From positions 64,501 through 128,500 of the forward strand of contig JAQGDQ010000179.1 in the NCBI GenBank assembly GCA_030141605.1: a stretch of DNA of 64,000 nucleotides, read 5' to 3'. A program made the translations under genes and the position numbers. This document shows, piece after piece, positions 22,690 to 33,524 of the stretch. This DNA comes from Tubiluchus corallicola (taxonomy: Eukaryota; Priapulida; Priapulimorpha; Priapulimorphida; Tubiluchidae). The notes below the pieces were generated by a model. That model was not told where the DNA came from. It searched no databases and saw only the letters and a program-made list of their open reading frames with translations. The first letter of the stretch is position 1, and every line of letters starts with the position of its first letter.

Positions 22690-22865
22690 TTTGCAGAATG
22701 AATTAAGAACAAGATGGGCCAAATTGATCAGATAGCAGACTGACGTTTTTGAAAAACGATAATAATTGGTGTTGCGAAGAACACGTTAAAAAATCTAATT
22801 TATTGGAAACAAGTCAAGTTATGCGTGACAATAAGGCTGAACATGACAAAGTATAGGGCAATTGC
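22690..22865 (+). pseudogene. Possible THAP-like fossil
   Basis: In shifting frames the sequence reads NELRTRWAKLIR and then NNWCCEEHVKKSNL, reminiscent of the W...CxxH half of a THAP domain. The first CxxC half is not visible. Low confidence. Confidence 0.25.
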
Positions 22866-24494
22866 AAGAATTTTTGTAAAGATGATTTAATGTGTCGTTT
22901 GTGTGATTCAGTAGAATAATCAACTATGTTATAAACTTTTACCTCGCTACACCAGAACTTTCAACATTAATTTTATTACTTTTGAAAGCAAAGCTTGGGA
23001 AAAGTGCTGTCATACGTGAACACGAAAAATTGTAACAGGCAGGCACCCATACGATTAGATAGATAATGAGCTAGTGACGAATATATATTTTCGTTGAGGC
23101 ATTACAAACTTTTCTCTGGTTGTACCAGCACTTGTACAGGCAACCACACAAATACACAGACAGAAAGTAAACAACAATTATAAATCTTCACTGAAGATAT
23201 TAAGCCATTTTATTGGCTGTAGATAACTTTCTTCAAAACACAATTGTTTTAATCGTGTTCTGTTATTTTGATCTTAGTTCCTATTTATTTTTAAAGCCCT
23301 GTGTTTGAATTGGACAGTATAAATAAGCAGGTGCTGAAGTGAATTGAGGTGTTGGAAGGTTTCCTTCAGTAAGGCGAATCTCAAACATCAAAAACCAATT
23401 TCACTACTGTTTTTACGTTAAACATTGTATGTCGAATATCAAACCAACTTGAGACGGGTGAACACTAGTCAGTTTCAGAACTCAATTTTTGTAAGCGCAA
23501 AAAAGTAGACAAAATCAGAGATTGCAAAATAAACTGCTGGAAAACCGTAAATATATTTTGTCCACCTTTCTCCCATGTTCGTTTGTATTTTTGTATGTTT
23601 TATTGTTAAACGTAAATTTATGGAGAAAAATAAATTACTAATCTAAATCTAATCTGAATTTTGTACTTTCCTTTTAACTCCTTTATTTCTGGAGGTAAGT
23701 TTATGCTTAAGCCTTTATGATGTTTGCTGTATTTTTTGTGAGTGTTCATATTATTCTAATCAGAGGCGTGTGCTGTTATGCAACATTTCGCGGCATACTG
23801 GCTTAATTTCAAGCTGGTGGTAGATTTATTATAATGTGAAGATGCTGATCGAAATCAGATGCTGATTTGATGCGATAATTAAAGACCTTTATTCTTTTAT
23901 AGATAGCACTGACTGTTTAAACAAGCAGACACCAATACAGTGCCAACGTTTCGTCCGTGTTAGAATCCCGTGAATTCTTTTTCAGTTTTTGAGAAAAATT
24001 TCCATTGTTATAAGCTTTTCCTTTTGCATTGATTAGAGCATGTATGTGAACATTTTCTCGGTAGATTTTGATGTGAAGATGTTGGTAGCATACTCAGTCT
24101 CATTAAAGAAATATATGCATACGAGCTTTTGGATAGTGTTATAAGTAATGTCATCAAACTGGGCTTCATAAGTCTACTGCAGAAATTTTAATTTACACCA
24201 CATCACCTGTACTTATATCGTGCTGTATAACATAGCTACTCAGCGATTTTACAGCTATTATAAGCAGAAGAAAACTTGCAAATCTAGACTCGAAGAAAAC
24301 TCGACTACTGAATGGGTATTTCCAACAGTGTGACAATGTGAATGCTGCTGTTCGATTAGCAGGATAAAATTAAATTTGTGACGATTTATGAAACGTCTTG
24401 TATATCAAAAAAATTTTATATGTCTTACAATTATTATTATATTTCATTTTCAGTTGTTGTATCATGATGTAGCACTGATATATCGTCGAATTTG

Positions 24495-24666
24495 TCTGGA
24501 AAAGATTTCAATTAAATATAGATTATAGATGGATACATGAACGAATTAATGAATGACTCCTGGTTTTTAGAAACAAAGCAGATATATATGCATATGTATG
24601 TTATATATATATTCATACATCTATGTATCCGTCTATAATCGTTGTTTCATTGAAATCTTTTCCAGA
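24495..24666. repeat. Foldback element (two ~50-bp inverted arms)
   Basis: The left arm starts TCTGGAAAAGATTTCAAT; the right arm, ending CTTTTCCAGA at 24666, is its imperfect reverse complement over about 50 bp. The ~70-bp centre is AT-rich. It ends about 110 bp before the first coding exon of the SLC16-like gene. Confidence 0.8.
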
Positions 24667-24797
24667 GATTTTTTGGTTTCCAACTACATGCTTTAAGGCA
24701 TAGTTTTGTATTATTTTGTATTATTGTCAATGTCCATATTTATGCAAAATATCCCAATTCTTATACTATTACAGATGCACCACTGATAAAAGATATT

Positions 24798-27700
24798 ATG
24801 ACTAAGCCAGCACAAGTTGATATCGATAGAGGCTGGGCATGGATGATCCTACTTGCCTCTTTTCTAGTCAATGTCATATCTTTCGGAGTTTGCATGTCTT
24901 TTGGCATCTTCTTCGTCGAATTCTTGGAATTCTTTGGAGAGAGCAATGCTGCAACTGCCTGGATAGGTGCTATACACCTTGGCTTTATGTTTATGGCAGG
25001 TACTAGGTCACAGAAATTCATTCTGGTTTTGTTTTGCAATGCTGGTAATGATAATGTGTTTATTGTTCAACCTTTAGACATCGCATTAAATTTTGTGAAA
25101 ATTTCATATTAGAACTATTAAATGTGCATTGATTGTTATTCCTCCATACTTTTATGCTGTTACATTTTAGTTTGCTTTTTTTAATATACAAAACTGTTTC
25201 TTTACGGTAAGGTCTGTATTAAGTTGAAAACATACAAGTTTCTGTGAATTCCAAGCTAATTAAACCATGTTTTGAGCTAAGAAATTAACTGTCTTTAATT
25301 ACGTACGAATTACACTTCAACTATCGAAATGATTTGGATGCCATAACACCAGCAACTGGCAAAATCGTTGGTTTTACATGATACATATCTGTGACATGTT
25401 GTCATCCTACAAACAGTTGGTAGCCATCGACTAACTTTTATACAAGTACGATTACTTGACAAACTGATGCTTTACCACAGTAAAAGAGAATAAACAACAC
25501 TTCGGCACAATTTGCACAAATACCTGGACGTTTTTAAAACTTTTTTCACGAACTCGAGGAAATTGATATGTCATATTGGGTTTATGTTACTGCTATAAGT
25601 ACTACCACTATAATATACTTCCACTGTATGAAAATTTTCAGGCACAGTGTATGCTGCCATTTACTTGAAAACTGTAACATAACTGCATACTTTGAAAATT
25701 TTCGTAAGTGTGTCTGGCTTTTCATAAGCGCTCCCTAATTCAAATCTCTGCAGCTTATGACATACGCAGAAATATCGCAAATCTGGCTATATTCAATTTC
25801 TTATAAAAATTTGTTACACCATTCACATTGTGTTGCTTAAATTTGCTTTCTTTGCTTGGCTGCACCCTTAAGTGCTTCTTGGTCCAAGTGCACAAAGACT
25901 GCACATGCATCAGTAAGTCATTTCCTTTTCTAAAGAGGCCCACAGAAATGTGTTTAAACATCATTTGTGCAAAGAAATACATGAATGAAATTTTAAAATG
26001 CTATTTTTTATAACACAGGGCCATTTGCCAGTGCTCTTACCAGATCTTATGGATGTAGAATGGTTATAGTGACAGGTGGACTTTTTTCCGCAGCTGGATT
26101 TGTTGTCAGTTACTTTGCTACGAACATCTACATGTTATATTTTAGTTATGGATTCATAACAGGTATCTGTTTTTTGTCTGCTTGTCTTTGAAAGTCTTTG
26201 AGTACTTATGGCAATCTTTTATGCGTGCTTGCATGGAAAATGCAAGAAGAAAAATGATATGCACAACTGTTCCACTGATTCTGGCTGACAGTCCAGATTG
26301 CAACGATTATTATTGGAGCTGGTATTGTTTTACTTTCGTCAGCTGTTAGCCCAATTACATTCAGATTGAATACTATATTTGTAATTAGTGTTTTTCGAAT
26401 ATTAAGTCAATTATGTCATTGTAGTCACAAACTTCGAAACCCTATAATAAATCTGCTACTAGAAAGCTTTCATTTGGCAAGTTTCACTTGCATATAAATT
26501 TACAATAGTCTGCCACACTTGTTGCTGGCTAGTATTTGGTAAAATGGAAAAACACTACTGCCACAAGTATTTGTTCTGAATTTCTTAAGAACAAATGTGC
26601 AAGAGATAGAGAAAAGGGAGCAACTAAAAAGCCTGGCATCATTTGAATGTCTGTTTTCGCATATGCATGGTTATAACAATGAAAGAGTGGTCAGTACTGT
26701 GAAGTATTCGTATTTGTACAGGCACACATAAGAATGCGAAAAATAGAAGTTAATGGTAAATTGTATTCTGGAGAGGGAATATAGCAAAATATTTCTCAAC
26801 TTGAACAGTGGCCAGGCTAGTACTGTGGAATATTTGCAGGTAACGTGAGCAAATAAAATCACACCCTACGTCTGGTGTCAAAACTAGCCAAGTGTGTCAT
26901 GCATAAATTTCCGTTGCCTTGCTGTAATTCAGATAAAGTAATGTAAATAGTTACTAGTGGCTGAGCAAGCTTTACTTACTTTCACAAGTATTTAGCAAAT
27001 ACTAGAGATGGGTAATTCACTATTTATGTATGCTGTTGTCCTCGGGGCCAGCTCTACCAATACGCAAACAAGGCAGTTGCCCTATAGTGCAAAATTCGGA
27101 AAGTATTCTTTAATCTCTAAGTTCAGCTTTAGCATAAGTCATAATACAGTATGGTTATAATGCACAACACTTTTACTTAATGAAACAAATTGCTTGCATT
27201 ATTTTCCTGTCAAAATATATGATTCATCCACACTAACACTGAACCTTGTTTCCCCAGCAAAACACTATTCCTAAAATTATTTCATTGTAAGCTGACATTA
27301 TTTAGTACTGATGCCGTTCCCCCTCTTTTGCCCAGTTTATCTTGTAGGCCTATGCACAGAGCAGCAGAGAAAGTGACGACTCTTTATTTAATAAAAAAGT
27401 ATCTTACTACAGCTTTTATCTTAAATAAATCTATAACACATCGAGCAGCAAAACGATTAGATAAATGGCGTAGTTGCAACCTGACCAGTAGTATGACTGT
27501 GAATATGATGAAACTGGTGATATGGTGTATACGAAAAAGAGGACTTTGTGTTTTAAAATTTTCTCATGAAATGGCTGAGTGAAAATCTATACTTAATTAA
27601 CTACGGTTAGTTAATGCACTACAATACATGTATAAGTCTAACACACAGGTACCATTATACTTCATTACATACAAATAAAATTCAGTTTCCTCAGTGGTGT

Positions 27701-30414
27701 GCCCTGTGACTGTGGGGAATGTGTTGACAGTTAAGGATGGGGGCCAGGAGCGCTAAAATACATTTGCCTAGGACATCAGACTGCCAACAGCCAGCCTTGC
27801 TTGTTCTACTGTTTAAAATCGAACTGCTAAAATCAGTTTGGTTGCAGATTATATGTTAATGAAAAATAACAATGAGGTGCACATGTAAGTTAAGCAGGTC
27901 AATAAACCTTTACTAAAATAAAAGAGGTGAATTAAGGTGAATCTGATTTATGTTCAAGTACATACAAAAACTGTCAACCATCGTCTTAATATTTTTGCTT
28001 CATGTATTTAAAATAAGATGCTTTTGTGCTTTAACGAGCTTTTATTAATGTTTTTGTGTCATCTTCACTTCTCATTTGTGCACTATATAATGTACTTATA
28101 AACAATCCTGTGAGGTACAGTTTTGTTTGTAAGCAGGTTCGTTTATCACCAACTGATATGCTAGGTGCTAATACAGCGGCTTTGCTTTAAATCTGTCACC
28201 TGTTCGTCCGCTGCAGTTAACCTTGTTGTTTCTGGAGTTAAATTTAATCACCTGCCTAGCCTTGTGCTTTTGAAGCTCTCGCTCGCTGCTTTTCACGAGG
28301 GCACTACCAACTGCTTTTTATAGGAGAAACATTGTCATCGGCAACTATACTTCAAGCATGTCAAGCACTAGATGTTTTGAGTGAATGTGTACAGTATACT
28401 GCGACAGTTTTTCAATATTTTTATCAGTACGAACACTTCATAAATTATAAACCAACTTCTCTGTGAAAAAATGGAGACCGACCTTGCACGAAGTTTTGGT
28501 GTAAATAAACAGATTTGTGCGATTTCTTATTTTCTTTTTTAAAGTAATTCACTTACGTAAATTAGTATTCTAAAATAATTGAACATGGGAATTTTGACAT
28601 TAATTCGCTTCTAAAATTCATTTTAAGCCTTTACAGTGTATGCTGGGTTGATGAGTGATGACTCATACTTCTATACACTGTAGTAGTAATGCTACGTATG
28701 TTACATAACAGGTCCAGTTGGTTAACTGGGTCAAAATACTTTCTTCCCAATCTGTTAAATTGCACCTAAGTACTGCAATACGTGATTATAGAGATTCGTA
28801 GATCATGTTGGTTAAATTTATGATTAAACAGTCACTATTACTGATGGTACAAACTACAAACCTACATTTAATTAAATTTTGATACTACTTACAGCTCACT
28901 ATTTTTTCTGCATAGTCTGGTTTATGATTTGATGTTAATTTCTCTTTTATCAAAAGTGACACAACAGTATTTTATATTTACCACTCCAAGCATAGAATGT
29001 ACTGTGATTTTTTTTCAGGGACTGGTTTGGGTTTGTCATACACGCCATCTATAGTTGCTGTCGGCTTACATTTTGAAAAGCGACGTCATTTAGCGACAGC
29101 TTTAGCATTCGTGGGAGGCGGTGTAGGACCACTTCTATTTCCGGTTTTCTATCAGTACCTCATAGACTGGTATGGTTGGAGAGGAACAGTCTTAATGGCA
29201 GCTGGATTCTGTCTACAGATGTGTGTATGTGGTGCCCTCTACAGGCCCCTACCAATACATCATCAACAGAAAACTGTGTCCGGTCGTGCTGGTCTCAGGG
29301 ATCTGTTCAAAGTAGACTTACTTAAAGATGTTACATTTATCCTGTATCTTCTCAACTACTTCTCCTGGTCTTTTGGTGTATTTGTGTTCTTCGTACTGGT
29401 TAACGAGTTTACGATATCAGTAGGAATATCAAAAGAGAACAGTGCCTTACTTTTGCCTATTGTTGGTATAACCAATGCCGTTGGACGCTTATTTATTGCA
29501 TTGTTAGGAAAGTATCTCAGGTTGAGTAATCTCGTATTGTACAATATACTGTCAGCAGCACATGGTATTTTGGAACTTGTGTACATATGTGGAAAATCAT
29601 TTTCGTCCTTGCTAGGACTTGCCTTGTCTTTTGGGTTTGCATATGGGGCAAAACTGGCTTTGTTGGCAGTGGTGACAACAGAAATGTTTGGTGTGACTAA
29701 CCTAGTGAATGCCTACGGATACAGCATGTTTGCAGTTGGTGCTGGAGCTCTCGCTGGACCACCACTTGCAGGTAAATGCATAACAGGGTTATTGTTTTTG
29801 TTCACCACTTTCATTTCACATTTTTAGTCCCCTCAAAACTTTCAGTTTACTAGCTTGTTCATGAGAGCATTTTTATGTACAATTTATTAAGTAAAATGCT
29901 ATTCAAAAGCTAGCAAGATTTCAGAGCAATAATTTTGTGCAAATCACCATTAAACTCATAAGGAACATATTAGTAGATTCTGATCTACTTGAACAAAATC
30001 CGAGATGGTGAAGTAGAACAGGAGTGGAATATTGGTTGATTTCATATGTTGTGACCATATTTTAGACCAAGGAAGCTGAGTACTCTATATTTTTTAAAGA
30101 TTTATTTTTTATAAAAATGTACAGCATAAAGTGCATGACCACAAGTCAATCTTGTTGTGCAATACTTACAGTGGCTTCAATAATATTAGGCAAATGTCAT
30201 AATTCACAGTGTTAATTGTATATTTACAGGATTACTATGTGATATAACGAACAGTTTCGTTGCTGCGTTCATTGTTGGTGGCAGTGTTTCCTTGTTCGGA
30301 TGTGTACTTTTTCAGGCAGCTATTTTCATTCACAATCGCAACACAAGTACTCATGTAGAATTGGAAAAGCCTCAAGTTCTTCATGAATGTGATACAGAAA
30401 AAACCCTTCTGTGA
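24798..30414 (+). CDS. Monocarboxylate transporter-like protein (SLC16/MFS), complete
   Basis: Twelve-helix major-facilitator protein of the plasma membrane; SLC16 members move lactate, pyruvate, aromatic amino acids or related solutes with or without protons. Exons 24798-24999, 26019-26162, 29019-29771 and 30230-30414 join in phase to 427 residues. TM1 carries the family signature as DIDRGWAWMILLASF. The second signature region is seen as GPFASALTRSYGCRMV. TM4-6 contain GTGLGLSYTPSIVAVGLHFE. The central loop is short, TM7-12 lie in exon 3, and TM12 with a short tail in exon 4. The substrate cannot be read from this. An acceptor ends at 24774; the exon then offers a tiny uORF (24775-24786) before the chosen ATG, and the main frame stays open upstream, so a further N-terminal coding exon is possible. 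Confidence 0.88.
25575..25735 (+). repeat. Dispersed repeat family, copy 3
   Basis: In intron 1 of the SLC16-like gene. It shares AAAATTTTCAGG, CTGCCATTTACTTGAAAA and TTTTCATAAGC with the other copies, and matches copy 1 further upstream (TTGGGTTTA..TTAC). Confidence 0.55.
27040..27803. mobile_element. Possible decayed DNA-transposon-like repeat in intron 2
   Basis: The left end (GGGGCCAGCTCTACCAATAC, then CAAGGCAGTTGCC) and the right end (GCGCTAAAATACATTTGCCT, then CTGCCAACAGCCAGCC) recall the termini of a repeat type seen in many animal genomes. No target duplication and no transposase found. Confidence 0.25.
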
Positions 30415-30502
30415 ATTTTGATAAATAGTTTGAGACCAGGTTCTTTATGAATGTGATGTAGAAAAACCCTTTCTGTGAGTTTTGATGAATAGTTTGTGAC
30501 CA
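30376..30502 (+). repeat. 63-bp tandem duplication across the transporter stop codon
   Basis: Copy 1 (30376-30438) encodes the last residues VLHECDTEKTLL and the TGA plus following bases. Copy 2 (30440-30502) repeats it in the 3' UTR with about ten changes, including an in-frame stop. Confidence 0.85.
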
Positions 30503-31484
30503 ACGTGTTTGACCTTGGAATGGCAGTAGCATGCTAGAGTGATTGTAATGAATGCAATGTCGGTGTATGCCATATAACCATGTTTGTGATAAGAAATGAA
30601 ATCTAAATTTTCAACATTATTGATTCAGATTTTGTGTACGCATTTTCGTTAGTGTTCTCAGATGCATTTCGTCATCAAAGCTTCGGCCTAAACATTTTAA
30701 CTGTCTGCTCTGGAAACCTCTGTGCAGCCTTTACAGTTGTAGAGCTTACAGACTGCAAGGTCTATCTATACACTTTTCTGTATGCAGAGATTATAAAATT
30801 TTGATCTGCACGGTGAATAATTATGTCTGCAAACTTATATCCTCATGTGTAAGAAATTAGTTCTAAAAGAGTTTCATCTATCCTAATCTCACCGTGTGAA
30901 AGAAAATTTTCATTCAAATCAGGATCTAAAAGCTTTCGACTTGAATCACGAACTTATTATGCTCAGTGCATAAGAAATTGTATTTAATGGAGCGTAAAAG
31001 GTTTCATCTTGCATCCTGTTCTTACTATTCTCAGTGTTTGAGAAATTTAACACTCAGAGTCGAAAATAAGGGTTTAAAAGGTTTTTAGATAGTGAAACAC
31101 GTCCACATTTATAAAAAATTTATAATGGATAATGCCAGTTTTTAAGTTTTTATATCTTTTATAGAAGACTAGGTTTTTTGTTTATTATTCAAAGTTCTAT
31201 GTATATTCACATTTAACACTTATATAATGTAATTATACAATTATTTTCTAGATTTTGTTATTTTTATAATACGACTGTAATATTGTCTTTATAAAGTAAA
31301 ATAATAGAAAGGTGCAGTAATTTTTCAGTTATATGCGGTGTGATAAGTCGACATTCTGTGTGGCCACCATCCTACAGGAATTAAAGTTTTTATGTGTCAC
31401 CATTAGTTACAAATCATTGTATCAGTTTTATTAGTGTATTATTTGAATGCTCCACCTGCTCTAGATTATTATATATTGTTACTA

Positions 31485-31959
31485 CAGTGGCCGCCGCTTA
31501 TTATGGAAACGGTTATTGTGGACAGCCGGTTATTGTGGACAACTCGCGAGGGACGGAATTTTCCCCTAATAAAATCCGCCGGTTAATATGGACAGCGAAC
31601 ATTCTTGGCACGTGACCAGCCGTGCCAACCACGGCCTGCGCGCGTGATTGAAAAGAGCTTCCCGCTCTGCTGCCTGTGTGAGTCATTGCATCAGTCAGTT
31701 CGCCGTTTGCCGTGGCCTTGAGAGCTTCGAAACTGTGATAACTTCCTTCCGTTCAAGCCTGAGAGAAAAGTTTCCTGCCAAACAAACTCGTCTGACTTCT
31801 TTTTTTCAATAAAACAGGAGACGAGTTGATACAGACAGTTTTTTGCCTTTTTTAATGAAGGGGAAGGGTCTTCATGGGTCACTTCGCTTAATATGGACAG
31901 CCGCTTAATATGGACATACACTGCTGGCCCGAGGTGTCCACAATAAGCGGCGGCCACTG
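31485..31959 (+). mobile_element. Pogo/Tigger-like TIR element, 475 bp, TA target duplication
   Basis: The ends are CAGTGGCCGCCGCTTATTAT and its near-perfect inverted match ending GCGGCGGCCACTG, flanked by TA at 31483-31484 and 31960-31961. Subterminal repeats of TTATTGTGGACA or TTAATATGGACA occur at both ends. TA duplications and CAGT ends fit the Tc1/mariner superfamily, pogo branch. Nonautonomous, but it retains a transposase-like tail (separate entry). Confidence 0.8.
31648..31812 (+). pseudogene. Transposase C-terminal remnant
   Basis: Inside the TIR element. A frame open from 31648 to a TAA at 31810-31812 ends KFPAKQTRLTSFFQ. A terminal KQTxLTxFF-type tail is common at the C terminus of pogo/Tigger-like transposases. 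The catalytic DDE region is deleted. Confidence 0.45.
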
Positions 31960-32513
31960 TAGTACATATCTACTTTGTTAGTTTTTTAGTTACAAGAAAC
32001 TATTGAAAGAAAATTCTTATTTTACTCTGCTAGCAATGAAACAGATATTTTTTTATCTTTTTTTATTTTTAGTTCAATAAAAGTTGGTGTAATTTCACTA
32101 TAAGCATGACTGTTCTTCCAGCTTAGTATGTATTCAGCCTAACAAAATTAAGAAAAAATTAAATATAACCGGTCTGAATTTACAACTAACTATAAATCAG
32201 TTTAAACTAATTGATTCTTAACTGAAAGCTTTAATGTCATCGATGTGGTTGTTTTTTCAATAATTTACACATGGTGACTAACTACTTTGAACAAAACTAT
32301 GATGGTAAAATCTTTGGGCTGCAGTATGTTCTAAATAACATGTTTAGCCATTTCATACTTGGTTTCTAGGCAGTGAATGTACAACTGACATTTTCGTGAA
32401 ACTTGGATTGCATTTCATAATATTTGGTCAATCATTATTCACCGAGTAGCTAAAACATTTGTGAAAATGGTGCAAAAAACAAATTAGTCATGTACTAGCA
32501 TAGCTGTGCAATG

Positions 32514-32585
32514 ATTATGGATTTAGCTCAAGGTAGCGTGCTGGGTTACAACCTGGGAGGTCGCGGGTTCAACTCCTGACCAAGT
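32514..32585 (+). repeat. tRNA-derived short repeat (SINE-like)
   Basis: TTAGCTCAAGGTAGCG (from 32523) fits a polymerase III A box, and GGTTCAACTCC (32566-32576) fits a B box at tRNA spacing. The acceptor ends do not pair well, and an unrelated ~150-bp body follows, ending near an AT-rich tail at about 32700. Confidence 0.5.
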
Positions 32586-33524
32586 CATATCAGAGACTTA
32601 AAAATAGTACCACTGGTTCTTCAACCAAGCATTTGGGGTTTATTTTTGGAAATAAGTATCAATTTACTTGAGGTGTTATCCCTGGACTATGTCCTAAACA
32701 ATTTTTTTATTATTATTGCAAACTTTTGCCTTTGGAAAACCTATGAATTAAACTGAAATTACATATATTGTATATTGTAAACTAAATTAACTAATTATAT
32801 ACTCCAGTATTCAATTACTGATAATCATGTACAATCAGACAAAATTGGTCCAAAATGGTTGCTTAAAATCTGAGCGAAATTGAATTCAAACCATTTTCTT
32901 CTGAAAGTCACCATTTTGCAAGATTAGTATCAAATATATTGAAACACAGAAACAATCTAAAAACATCAAGATGTACCTCAGATGTTGTGTACTTCAAGAT
33001 GTACACAGAAACATCAAGTATTAAACACACAACACACACACATGCGCTGGATGTAATACAAAATAACTACATTTTTATTGAGAATTTTCTTACTAACATT
33101 ACATAATTGAACCTCAAACAATCTTAACTACCTGTCATATTTACATCTGCACAACATGGTGCTTAACCGTTTCTCTAGTAAAAAGAAGAACAAAAAGAAA
33201 TGTAATACAGTATTGTTTCAAAAAATTGTAACTGCATCAACAGACTTGTTTGTAGTATAATCACACAAAAAAGTTTAATATGTGATCAGCTAAATCACCT
33301 AGAGATTAAACCGAATTGTACTAGTTTGCTTCTAGATGTATAGAAAGGTAATCATTTGCTTATAAAACAAACTAGTAAAATGCATAAAACAGAAATATAC
33401 AGCACAAACATTTTAAGCAAAGAACTCGTTGAAATTGCGTATTCAATGATAAAAGCAAACGAAAAATGCGACGGATAAATGTGTATAGCACAGTAAAACA
33501 TTACGTGGGAACGAGTTTCATTGT

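Larger units (their letters stand above)
19513..24774. other. 3' flank of CatSper and upstream region of the SLC16-like gene
   Basis: Noncoding. It holds the CatSper 3' UTR (AATAAA at 20152-20157), possible short inverted-repeat DNA at about 20420-20800 with CACYAAAGCG-type ends, the 35-bp tandem array, a dispersed-repeat copy, a weak THAP-like fossil and a foldback at the right end. I could not find a 5' exon of the transporter gene. Confidence 0.5.
30503..33524. other. Convergent intergenic region
   Basis: Holds the 3' ends of the plus-strand transporter (candidate AATAAA at 32077) and of minus-strand TTC14 (AATAAA complement at 33074-33079), a pogo-like TIR element and a tRNA-derived short repeat. 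No gene. Confidence 0.6.

Noticed and set aside
32514-32585. Considered as a functional tRNA gene
   Set aside because: A and B boxes are present but the acceptor and anticodon stems do not pair properly.
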